The notes beneath the pieces were generated by a model, which saw only the letters and a program-made list of their open reading frames with translations, was not told the origin of the DNA and ran no database searches. The translations under genes were made by a program, and so were the position numbers. DNA of 64,000 bases from Pyxidicoccus parkwaysis (GTDB lineage Bacteria; Myxococcota; Myxococcia; Myxococcales; Myxococcaceae), in NCBI RefSeq assembly GCF_017301735.1, contig NZ_CP071090.1:5880001-5944000 (forward strand). Reading direction: 5' to 3'. This document shows, piece by piece, positions 1 through 7,936 of the stretch (within the stretch, counting starts at the first letter, position 1; the number at the start of each line of letters is the position of its first letter).

Positions 1-946
1 GCACCGTGGGCATGGCCTGGGTGAGGCTCGTGGGGAACAGGCGCCGCATGAAGGCGCTCAGGTCCGTGTCGTCCACCGTCTTCGCGTGCTTCAGCACGCA
101 CTGGGCCAGGGCGCGCTCCAGCTCGCCCGCCGTCTGGAAGCGGGCCGCCGCGTCCCTGTCCAGCGCCCGCACCACGACGGCGTCCAGGTCCTCCGGCACG
201 TCCGGGTTGAGACGGGCCGGCGGCGGAATGGCGCTCTGCTGCACCGCGCGCAGCACCGCCACCTCGGAGTCCCCGTCGAACAGCCGCCCGCCCGTGAGCA
301 TCTCCCACAGCACCACGCCCAGCGCGAAGATGTCCGTGCGCGCGTCCACCGCCTCGCCGCGCGCCTGCTCCGGGGACATGTACGCGAACTTGCCCTTGAG
401 CACCCCCGGCTGCGTCAGCTTGTTGCCCGCCTTGGCGATGCCGAAGTCCGTCAGCTTCACCGCGCCGTCGTAGGACAGCAGCACGTTGTGCGGCGTGACG
501 TCCCGGTGCACCAAATCCAGCGGCTGCCCGTTCACCTTCAGCCGGTGCGCGTAGTGCAGCCCCCGAGCCACTTCCGTGCCGATGTGCGCCACCATCACCG
601 GCGGCACCGGCTCCATCAGCTCCTTGCAGCGCTTGCGCAGCTCCCATAGCGAGCAGCCGCGCACGTACTCCATGGCCAGGTAGTACGTGTCCTCGTGCTT
701 GTCGAAGTCGAAAATCTGCACCACGTTGGCGTGGTTGAGCCGCGAGGCCAGGCGCGCCTCGGCGATGAACATCCCGACGAACTCGGGGTCGCTCGCGAGG
801 AAGGCCCGCACCCGCTTGATGACGACTTCCTTCTCGAAGCCCTCGGGGCCCCGGGCCGTACACAGGTAGATCTCCGCCATCCCGCCCTCGGCGAGCTTGC
901 GGCGGACGACGTACTTGCCGATCTGGCGGCCGGCTTCGAGCGTCAC
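1..946 (-). CDS. Serine/threonine protein kinase, C-terminal part cut by window edge
   Basis: Hanks-type kinase that would phosphorylate Ser/Thr residues of unknown targets. The GTG start at 946 gives a reading that opens VTLEAGRQIGKYVVRRKLAE and continues as a full kinase core: glycine loop LAEGGMAEIYL, a VIKR lysine, catalytic loop HRDVTPHNVLL, metal-binding DFGIAKA and the MSPEQARGE activation-segment end. The frame stays open to base 1, so the end is missing. An ATG a few bases upstream meets a stop after three codons, so GTG is the best start. It lies 20 bp downstream of the kinase at 967-3372 on the same strand and the two are probably co-transcribed; their catalytic domains are paralogous. 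What the protein carries after the kinase domain (often a transmembrane sensor in this family) cannot be seen. Confidence 0.93.
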   Translation of the reverse strand, partial: MTLEAGRQIGKYVVRRKLAEGGMAEIYLCTARGPEGFEKEVVIKRVRAFLASDPEFVGMFIAEARLASRLNHANVVQIFDFDKHEDTYYLAMEYVRGCSLWELRKRCKELMEPVPPVMVAHIGTEVARGLHYAHRLKVNGQPLDLVHRDVTPHNVLLSYDGAVKLTDFGIAKAGNKLTQPGVLKGKFAYMSPEQARGEAVDARTDIFALGVVLWEMLTGGRLFDGDSEVAVLRAVQQSAIPPPARLNPDVPEDLDAVVVRALDRDAAARFQTAGELERALAQCVLKHAKTVDDTDLSAFMRRLFPTSLTQAMPTV

Positions 947-966
947 GAGAGCATCCGGAGGTTGAC

Positions 967-3372
967 CTATTCGAGCTTCACATTCACGACGTTGAGGTCG
1001 ATGGGCTTTACCTCGATACGCCGGTTGAGCGTCTTCTTGAGCTCGGGATTGAAGAACCGGCAGTCATGGGTGCCGAGCTTCATCTCGACCACGTCGAACG
1101 GCGTCTCCCCCAGGTGCTTCCCGCTGCACGTCACCTGCGCCCAGGGCTGCACCGCGAAGCGGACCCGCGCCATGCCGGGCCGCACGCTCGCGGCCAGGGT
1201 CCGCGTGTCCGGCTCCAGCACGAAGCGCTCCACCTGCTGCGGTCCCGTCCCCACCATCACCGCGCGCACCAGCGGGTGGTGCTTCGCCGACTCCACGCGG
1301 ATGGCCACCTCACGCCCCGCCACCACGGACACCTCCGCCGGAGCGGGCCCCTGCGGCTGGCCGTCCACGTACACCAGCGACTCGGCGGGCTCCGTCTCCA
1401 CCCGCAGCAGCACCTGCGCGGCGGCGGCCGGCTTCGCCAGCGCGGGCCGCGCTTCCGGCGCCACGGAAGGCGGTGCCTCCACGGGCTTCGGAGGCACCGG
1501 CACCAGCCGCAGCAATCCAGGGGACACGTCGCCCGTCTCCGGGACATCCAGCCGGCTCCGCAGCACCTCGTAGCCGTTCCGCCGCACCTCGATGGGGTAC
1601 TGGCCCGCCTCCACCGGAGGCAGCACCAGCGGCGTCTTCTCCACGAGCGTCTGGCCGTTGAAGACCACCGTGGCCCCGGGCGGCAGCGTGTCCAGGTGCA
1701 CGGTGGCGGGCGGAGGCTTGGGCCAGGCCCACAGCAGCACGCACACCACCGCGACCACTCCCAGCCCCACTCCGGCCATCAAGTCCCAGCGCCTCGGCGC
1801 GGCGACGGCGGGGACCGCCATGGGGGCCGACGAGGTCCGGGGCGTCCGCGAGAAGCCGAGCGACAGCGTGGGCGCATCCTCCTCCTCGCTCTCCTCCGGC
1901 ACGGGCACCACCACGCGAGCGGCGCGGCCCACGTCCACCATCGCCAGCGTGGGCGCGTCCTCCTCCGCCTCGTTCTCCGGGGGGACGGGCAGGACGATTC
2001 GCGAGGAGCGCACCTCCGGCATCGCCAGCGTGGGGCCTTCCTCCTCCACATGGACTGGATACGGCGGAGGTGTCCCCCGTGGCGCCTGACGCGCGTCGGG
2101 CAGCGGCTCCACGTCCAGCTTGACGTCCGTCTGCGTCCCGCGCCGGGAGACGCGGCTGTCCAGCGTCGGCGCCTCCTCCTCGATGACGGGCAGCACGGGC
2201 ACCGCCCCCGAGCGCGAAGGACGCTCCCCCGGGGGCGGCTCCACCATGCGGCGCGCCCCCGAAGTCCGGGGCGACGGCGGACGCTCCGCCTCGACGTCCA
2301 GCTCCGAGCGCCGGCGGGGGCGCTGCGCGGACGTGGCCTCCTCCGGCACCGGCGGGCCGGGCTTCGGCGGCGGCCGCTGCCCCGTGCGCCGCGGCGAAGG
2401 CCCCTCGGAGTCCTCCACCTGCACCTCGCCCGAGCGGGCCTCCTCGGTCAGCCGCTCCGCGTACAGCTCCTTCATGTACGCGGCCAGGTGCGCGTGCGAC
2501 GCGGGCAGCCGGTTCGCGGAAAGCCACCCCTCCAGCGCGGCCTGCAGCTGCGCCGCTTCCTGGTAGCGCTCGGCCGGGTCCTTCGCCAACGCCTTGAGGA
2601 CGATGGCGTCCAGCTCGGGCGGCACGCGCGTCGTCACCTGCGAGGGCGGCAGGACGCGGCACTCGGACACCGCGGCCAGCGTCTGGATGTCCGTGCCGCG
2701 CTTGAACAGGCGCATCCCCGTGAGCAGCTCGTACAGCACCACGCCCAGCGCGAAGATGTCCGCGCGGCAGTCCACGCGCTCGCCGGCCGCCTGCTCCGGG
2801 GACATGTACGAGTACTTCCCCTTCAGCACCCCGGAGCGCGTAATCGTGGCCTGGTCCGCCGCCTTGGCGATGCCGAAGTCCACCACCTTCACGCCGCCCT
2901 CGAATGTCACCAGGATGTTCTGCGGGGACACGTCGCGGTGGACGATGCCCAACGGCCGGCCCGTGGCCGGGTCCGTGCGCTTGTGCGCGTAGTCCAGGCC
3001 CGCGCACGCCTCGATGAGGATGCGGCACACCAGCGGCACCGGCGGCGGCATGCCCCGGCCCTCCGCGTGCCGCCACAGCTTCCGCAGGTCCTCGCCGTGG
3101 ATGTACTCCATGGCGATGAAGAACGAGTCGTCCTGCGCGCCCAGGTCGAAAATCTGCACGACGTTGGCGTGATTGAGGCGGGCGGCGATGCGCGCCTCGT
3201 CCAGGAACATCTTGACGAAGTCGTCGTTCTCCGTGAGGTGCGGGAGGATCCGCTTCACGACCAGCAGCTTGTCGCCCTCAGGCCCCGGACGGCGCGCCAG
3301 GTAGATCTGCGCCATCCCGCCCGTGGCGAGACGCTTCAGGAGCTGGTACCTGCCATAGGTTTCGATGGACAC
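967..3372 (-). CDS. Membrane-anchored serine/threonine kinase with PEGA domains
   Basis: 801-aa kinase. The N-terminal catalytic domain (about residues 9-275) shows glycine loop LATGGMAQIYL, lysine in VVKR near residue 40, HRDVSPQNILV, DFGIAKA and YMSPEQAAGE, so it should be active. Residues about 310-540 are a low-complexity, Pro/Arg/Glu-rich linker holding four repeats of the type E-[AG]-P-T-L, possible phosphothreonine sites. One transmembrane helix follows near residue 550, then an outer part with PEGA-type repeats (LPPGATVVFNGQTLVEKTPL; EPAESLVYVDGQPQGPAPAEV; a more degenerate third). PEGA domains are common in myxobacterial and planctomycete surface sensors. The kinase part is cytoplasmic and the PEGA part periplasmic. 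It is the upstream member of a two-kinase operon. The signal is unknown. Confidence 0.95.
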   Translation of the reverse strand: MSIETYGRYQLLKRLATGGMAQIYLARRPGPEGDKLLVVKRILPHLTENDDFVKMFLDEARIAARLNHANVVQIFDLGAQDDSFFIAMEYIHGEDLRKLWRHAEGRGMPPPVPLVCRILIEACAGLDYAHKRTDPATGRPLGIVHRDVSPQNILVTFEGGVKVVDFGIAKAADQATITRSGVLKGKYSYMSPEQAAGERVDCRADIFALGVVLYELLTGMRLFKRGTDIQTLAAVSECRVLPPSQVTTRVPPELDAIVLKALAKDPAERYQEAAQLQAALEGWLSANRLPASHAHLAAYMKELYAERLTEEARSGEVQVEDSEGPSPRRTGQRPPPKPGPPVPEEATSAQRPRRRSELDVEAERPPSPRTSGARRMVEPPPGERPSRSGAVPVLPVIEEEAPTLDSRVSRRGTQTDVKLDVEPLPDARQAPRGTPPPYPVHVEEEGPTLAMPEVRSSRIVLPVPPENEAEEDAPTLAMVDVGRAARVVVPVPEESEEEDAPTLSLGFSRTPRTSSAPMAVPAVAAPRRWDLMAGVGLGVVAVVCVLLWAWPKPPPATVHLDTLPPGATVVFNGQTLVEKTPLVLPPVEAGQYPIEVRRNGYEVLRSRLDVPETGDVSPGLLRLVPVPPKPVEAPPSVAPEARPALAKPAAAAQVLLRVETEPAESLVYVDGQPQGPAPAEVSVVAGREVAIRVESAKHHPLVRAVMVGTGPQQVERFVLEPDTRTLAASVRPGMARVRFAVQPWAQVTCSGKHLGETPFDVVEMKLGTHDCRFFNPELKKTLNRRIEVKPIDLNVVNVKLE

Positions 3373-3503
3373 GGCGACCTGACCGCTCCCCCTGGCCTGC
3401 CACCACCCGTGGCACCGGGGTCCGGACGCGGAGAGGTCCCGAGCGTAAGCGCACCGGCGAGGGGAATCAAACGTCCGGACGACGTTGATGCCCCTCCTTC
3501 CCG

Positions 3504-3839
3504 CTACCTCCGGGCGGCCCGCACCTCGCGCGTCTCGCGCATCAGCGCCTCCAGCTCATCCAGGTGGCGCTTGAGCACCGGCATCAGCACCGGCGCCGCG
3601 TCCACCCGGTCGAACAAGTCCAGCACCCGGTCCACCTTGCGCTCGATTTCCTGCGCTCGCAGCGGGCTGATGCGGCGGAGCAGCAGGTCCGCGCCGGCCT
3701 CCATCAGCACCCTCGCGACGGCGTCCCGGGAAGCGAGCGGTTCCTCCCTCCGCTGGCCCTCGCCACGGATGACGCGCAACCCGGGCGTGCGCGGTGCGCG
3801 CGGGGAAGTCGTCGTTCCTTCAGTCTCGTGGGAGCTCAC
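3504..3839 (-). CDS. Small hypothetical protein
   Basis: Reads about 111 aa from a GTG at 3839 preceded by GAGGAGG at good spacing; an upstream ATG at 3887 lacks such a site and would add 16 unlikely residues. The protein is charged and helical, with a likely coiled-coil C-terminal half (ARVLMEAGADLLLRRISPLR, then ERKVDRVLDLFDRVDAAPVL). There is no signal peptide, cysteine cluster or catalytic motif. I do not recognise the family. It sits alone between the kinase operon and the ASH/VWA lipoprotein gene. Coding bias and the ribosome site support a real gene. Confidence 0.6.
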   Translation of the reverse strand: MSSHETEGTTTSPRAPRTPGLRVIRGEGQRREEPLASRDAVARVLMEAGADLLLRRISPLRAQEIERKVDRVLDLFDRVDAAPVLMPVLKRHLDELEALMRETREVRAARR

Positions 3840-4018
3840 CGGGTGCCTCCTCGGCAGCAGCGGGTACGACCTCAGGGTACACACCACGAGGTGCCCTCCA
3901 ATTTTCTGGTCATTCGCACAGGCAATGGCAGGCCTGTAGCACCCGGGACTGACATGAACGTCGAGGGCCGGATGACCGGCCCATCCGCTGCGTCACATGT
4001 CGCGAATGCCCGCCTGCC

Positions 4019-6985
4019 CTACAGCGCGGCGCACGAGCGGCGGTAGGAGATGGCAATCCTCGCGCCCGGGGCCGGCACGTTGGCGAACTCCACGCTGTTG
4101 GTGGCGCCGTCGTACGTCCAGCCCGTCGTCACCGGCGCGCCGTCCACCGTGACGGTGACGGTGCCAGGCTCCGGCACCTCGCTGAGCGGGAAGCGCTTCT
4201 GCGCGGAGAAGGCCTTGTCCGCCACCGCGCGCAAGAGCGGCGCGTAGTCCGGGGCGCACACGCTCATCACCTCGCCGCCGGTGCGTGCCGTGGCCTCCGC
4301 GTAGCGCGTGCCCGCGCCGCCCGCCGTGTCGCAGCCATTCTTCGGCGGAGCAATCGCATAGAACGTCGCGCGCTGCGGCTGGTTGACGCCCTTGAGCTGC
4401 TGCGCCCACTGCACGTAGGTGTCCACCGCGTCCGGCGAGTGGTCGTCCTCGTCGCTGACGAAGAGCACCACCAGCGCGGCCTCCTCGCGCAGGAAGCCGA
4501 GGTTTCCATCGCGCGGCGGCGGCGTGCGCGCGTCATCCGCGCTGTCCACCAGCGGCCGCGACAGCGCGCGGCGCATGGCCTCGAAGCCCTCCTCCACCTC
4601 GCCGCACCGGCCCACCTGTACGTTGCGCTGCAACTGCGCGGCCAGGTCCGGCATGCCGCTGTTGAGGATGCGGTTGAAGCTGTTGTCCACGGGGAAGAAG
4701 CGGCCCGCCTCGCCGCCCAGCGCGCCGCCCGGGCAGTTGTCCGCCGGGTTGGGCTGGGGCTGCGTCTGGATGCCGGTGGTGGTGACGGCCACGTGCAGGT
4801 TGACCTTCTTGTCCAGCGCCGTATTCACGAACGCCGGCACCGCGTTCACCAGCCGCGGCTGCTCCACCGCCATGGAGTCCGTGTTGTCCACCACGAAGAG
4901 GACGTCCACCTTGCTCACGTCCTGCTGCACGAAGAGGTCCGTCTTCTCCACCCGCTTCGAGGACTCGCCGATGAGCGGCACCAGCAGCGGCTCGGGTAGG
5001 TCACTGGACGCCACGAACAGCGGCGAGACGTTGAGGCCGTAGACTTGCGCGAGGTAGTCCACGCCCACCGTGAAGCCCTGGTTCGGCATCAGGGTGAAGG
5101 GCAGCGGGTCCGGTACCTTCTGGAGGGCGAACTCGGAGTCCGTGGTCCCCGGGCCGATGAAGACGTCGTCCACCGACACCGGCGCGGTGCACGCGTTGAG
5201 GAAGTTCACCTCCAGGGGCTCGGGCGGACAGTCGCGGCGCGCCACGCCCCAGTCCAGGTAGCGGCGCGACGCCACGAGGCACGCCATCTGCGAGTGGGCC
5301 CGCAGCGGCACCAGGAGGACCGGGTTGACGGGGTCCATCTGCTCGATTTGCAGCGTGCCGGTGAAGCTGCCGCCCTGCGGGGGCGAGGTGAAGGACACCA
5401 TGAAGCTGAACCAGTCACCGGGGTACATGATGCCGCCGTACAGCGCGCCGCCCGGCATGCCGAACACGCCGCCGCCGTCGTCGCGCAGCTGGATGTTCTT
5501 CACCGGGCACAGGTCCGTGCCCCGGTTCTCCAGCTTCACGCCCAGCACCGCGCCCTGCTGCGGCGGCACCGTGCCGAAGTCCAGCGCCAGCGGGGTGACG
5601 GTGAGCTGGCAGGGCGCGTGCTGCTCCGCCGTGCCCCGGAAGTCCATCTGCACCGTGGCCGCGGAGAAGGCGTTGGTGGTCATCACCAGCGAGCCCATCG
5701 CATCACCCGTGCGCGTGGGCTCGTAGAACACGGCGATGTTCACCTCCTCGCCGGGCTTGAGCGTGTGCGGCATGGCCAGCGGCGTATTGTTGAACTGCAA
5801 ATCCCCGCCCGCGGCCGGCTGCCACGCCAGCGTGTTGAGCGTGAGCCCGCCCGCGTTGGACGAGCCGCAGTTCTTCACGTTGACGATGACGCGCGTCTTC
5901 GAGCCCAGCGGCTGCCGGCCGAAGTCATACGAGAGCGGCGACACACAGAGCTCCGCCGCGCCGCCGTAGCCGCGCAGTTCCACCGGCAGCGTCGGGTGGC
6001 GGCGGCTCTCCACGTGGTAGAGGGCGTTGTCCTGCGCGGGGCCCTGGTGGTCCGGGCTGTAGCGCAGCTGGAAGCCGCGCACCTCGCCGGGCTGGAGCAC
6101 CAGCGGGAAGCCCGTGTTGGCGTGGCTGAAGGACGCGTCCTTCCCCTCCAGCGTGAGCTGCGTCACCGTCACCGGCTCGGTGCTGATGTTGTGGATGCGA
6201 GACTCGCGGTAGGACTCGCGGTCCACCGGCACCGCGCCGAAGTCCACCACCTCGGGCTCGGCGACGACGGCGCGCTCCAGCGCCTCGGCCGCCACCTGCA
6301 CCGCCACGTCCGCGCAGCCCCGGCACGGCGACACCGCCAGCGCCACCTGCTTCTTGCCCACGCGCACCGGGCTGAACGTCACCGGCACCTCGCGGCTCTC
6401 CCCCGCCGCCAGCGTCACCGGCTCCAGGGTGAACTCGTCGCGGTCCGCGCCCACCAGCCGGGGCGTCACCTCCACGGGCATCTCCGTGGCGTTGTCCAGC
6501 TTGAGCATCAGCGTCTTCGTCGAGTCCGCCTCGATGCGGCCGAAGTCCAGCCGCCGGGGCGACACCTCCGCCCACGCCGCCACGCCCAACCCGCTGAGCG
6601 GAATCTTCAGCAGCGGTTCGATTCGCGTGTCCGAGCGCACCACCAGCATCGCCGGCAGCGCCCCCGGCTTCGGCGGCGCGAAGCGCACCTTCAGGCTGCA
6701 CGCGCTCCCCGGCTGCAGGCTGTGTGGCCCCTCGTGGGTGAACTCGGCCAGGTAGGAGCCCTCGGGCCCCTCCACCCAGACTTCATTCACGTTGATGCGC
6801 GCACGCCCCACGTTGCGCAGCGAGATTTCCGCCTCGCGCGCGTCGAAGATGGCCACCTTCTGGAAGTCAACCCCGCCGGGAGTAGCCGTCAGCCGTCCGT
6901 CCGCGAGGGACGAACGGTCCCGGTCCGCACACCCGGCCAGCAAGCCCACCACCGCGAGGGCCAGCAAGCCCCAGCGCCCCGTCAT
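4019..6985 (-). CDS. Lipoprotein with repeated ASH/choice-of-anchor-D domains and a C-terminal VWA domain
   Basis: 988 aa from the ATG at 6985; a longer reading from 7093 would precede the signal peptide with an unlikely 36 residues. It begins MTGRWGLLALAVVGLLAGCA, a lipoprotein signal with Cys19. The body is a series of ASH-like (choice-of-anchor D) immunoglobulin folds of about 100 aa, each marked by a PxxLDFG-type strand (SPRRLDFGRIEADSTKTLML, SPLSYDFGRQPLGSKTRVIV, TPLALDFGTVPPQQGAVLGV). Near residue 700 a von Willebrand A domain starts with DVLFVVDNTDSM, a MIDAS variant with Thr in place of the first Ser, and ends with a short beta-rich tail. Proteins of this plan are abundant in myxobacteria and are presumed to be outer-membrane adhesion or scaffold proteins. 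Monocistronic by spacing. Confidence 0.88.
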   Translation of the reverse strand: MTGRWGLLALAVVGLLAGCADRDRSSLADGRLTATPGGVDFQKVAIFDAREAEISLRNVGRARINVNEVWVEGPEGSYLAEFTHEGPHSLQPGSACSLKVRFAPPKPGALPAMLVVRSDTRIEPLLKIPLSGLGVAAWAEVSPRRLDFGRIEADSTKTLMLKLDNATEMPVEVTPRLVGADRDEFTLEPVTLAAGESREVPVTFSPVRVGKKQVALAVSPCRGCADVAVQVAAEALERAVVAEPEVVDFGAVPVDRESYRESRIHNISTEPVTVTQLTLEGKDASFSHANTGFPLVLQPGEVRGFQLRYSPDHQGPAQDNALYHVESRRHPTLPVELRGYGGAAELCVSPLSYDFGRQPLGSKTRVIVNVKNCGSSNAGGLTLNTLAWQPAAGGDLQFNNTPLAMPHTLKPGEEVNIAVFYEPTRTGDAMGSLVMTTNAFSAATVQMDFRGTAEQHAPCQLTVTPLALDFGTVPPQQGAVLGVKLENRGTDLCPVKNIQLRDDGGGVFGMPGGALYGGIMYPGDWFSFMVSFTSPPQGGSFTGTLQIEQMDPVNPVLLVPLRAHSQMACLVASRRYLDWGVARRDCPPEPLEVNFLNACTAPVSVDDVFIGPGTTDSEFALQKVPDPLPFTLMPNQGFTVGVDYLAQVYGLNVSPLFVASSDLPEPLLVPLIGESSKRVEKTDLFVQQDVSKVDVLFVVDNTDSMAVEQPRLVNAVPAFVNTALDKKVNLHVAVTTTGIQTQPQPNPADNCPGGALGGEAGRFFPVDNSFNRILNSGMPDLAAQLQRNVQVGRCGEVEEGFEAMRRALSRPLVDSADDARTPPPRDGNLGFLREEAALVVLFVSDEDDHSPDAVDTYVQWAQQLKGVNQPQRATFYAIAPPKNGCDTAGGAGTRYAEATARTGGEVMSVCAPDYAPLLRAVADKAFSAQKRFPLSEVPEPGTVTVTVDGAPVTTGWTYDGATNSVEFANVPAPGARIAISYRRSCAAL

Positions 6986-7143
6986 GGCTCCCACCCCTTC
7001 CCCACAACCATCGCCCATGACCGCCGCGCTCCCCACACGGTGGAGGGCGGGCGAATCGGTGGCGAAGCTAGGCACCCACTCCGTGGCGGGCAACCACCCA
7101 CGGGTGGGAAAACCGGGGCCTCATGGGGGCCTGCTGTCTGTTT

Positions 7144-7791
7144 TCAAATCTTCGGGATTCGAAGTGTCTTGCTGATCATCGCGCTGCCGCTCGCCGCGTA
7201 CAGAAGCGCGAGCGGGTGCAGCGCCACCGGCCCCAGGTCCCACACGCCGCCGAGCAGGTCCGGACCGAGGCGCCCCATCCACGTGGCCACCGCCAGCACC
7301 ATGACGAGCGCGAGGCTGGTGGGAATGGGCGTGCCCTCGAAGTACTTCACCTTCCCCGACGCGTCCGCCAGCTCCGCCGAGGTGACGTTGAAGCGCGCCA
7401 GCCGGCTGATGCCACACGCCACGAAGTACAGGAGCACCGCCACATCCAGTGCGCCCCGCAGGCCCACCGCGAAGCCCAGCGCCGCCGGCGCCATGCCGAA
7501 GGAGATGACATCCGCCAGGGAGTCCAGGTCCGCTCCCAGGGGTGACTTCTTGTAGCGCCACCGGGCAATGCGCCCATCCATGAAGTCCAGCAGCAGCGCC
7601 AGCGGCATCAACCCGAAGGCCACCCACAGCCAGCCCCGCTCGCCCGACGCGAGATACTGCATCGCGGCAAGGATGGCTCCCGCGCCCGAGAAGCCGTTGC
7701 CCAGCGTCACGAAGTCGGCGAGCACGAACGTGCGGATCATCGAGAAGTGGCGGCGCGGGCGGCGGGCGGCGCCTTGCGGCTCGGTCGTCAT
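7144..7791 (-). CDS. pssA: CDP-diacylglycerol-serine O-phosphatidyltransferase
   Basis: 215-aa integral membrane enzyme that makes phosphatidylserine from CDP-diacylglycerol and L-serine, the first step to phosphatidylethanolamine. The CDP-alcohol phosphotransferase signature is intact: DFMDGRIARWRYKKSPLGAD followed by LDSLAD, i.e. D-G-x2-A-R-x8-G-x3-D-x3-D. About six hydrophobic segments are visible. The ATG at 7791 has an AGGAGAG site seven bases upstream. It is divergent from the acylase gene at 7937. Size and motif fit the PssA family; a closely related CDP-alcohol transferase is the only alternative. No decarboxylase partner (psd) is adjacent. Confidence 0.87.
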   Translation of the reverse strand: MTTEPQGAARRPRRHFSMIRTFVLADFVTLGNGFSGAGAILAAMQYLASGERGWLWVAFGLMPLALLLDFMDGRIARWRYKKSPLGADLDSLADVISFGMAPAALGFAVGLRGALDVAVLLYFVACGISRLARFNVTSAELADASGKVKYFEGTPIPTSLALVMVLAVATWMGRLGPDLLGGVWDLGPVALHPLALLYAASGSAMISKTLRIPKI

Positions 7792-7936
7792 ATGCAGGCT
7801 CTCCTAGCACACCGCGTCTTCACTGCTGGTCACCTCGTACCCGTCAGTCGCGTCTGGTACGTTGGGGTGGGAATTTGTTCATTCCCAGAAAACTTTTGAC
7901 GTCTCAATCAACCGCTCCCTACGCTCAAAGATAGTC

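Noticed and set aside
1066..3939. Very long open frame (957 aa) antisense to the PEGA kinase
   Set aside because: Arg/His-rich composition typical of high-G+C antisense frames; the kinase on the other strand has complete motifs.
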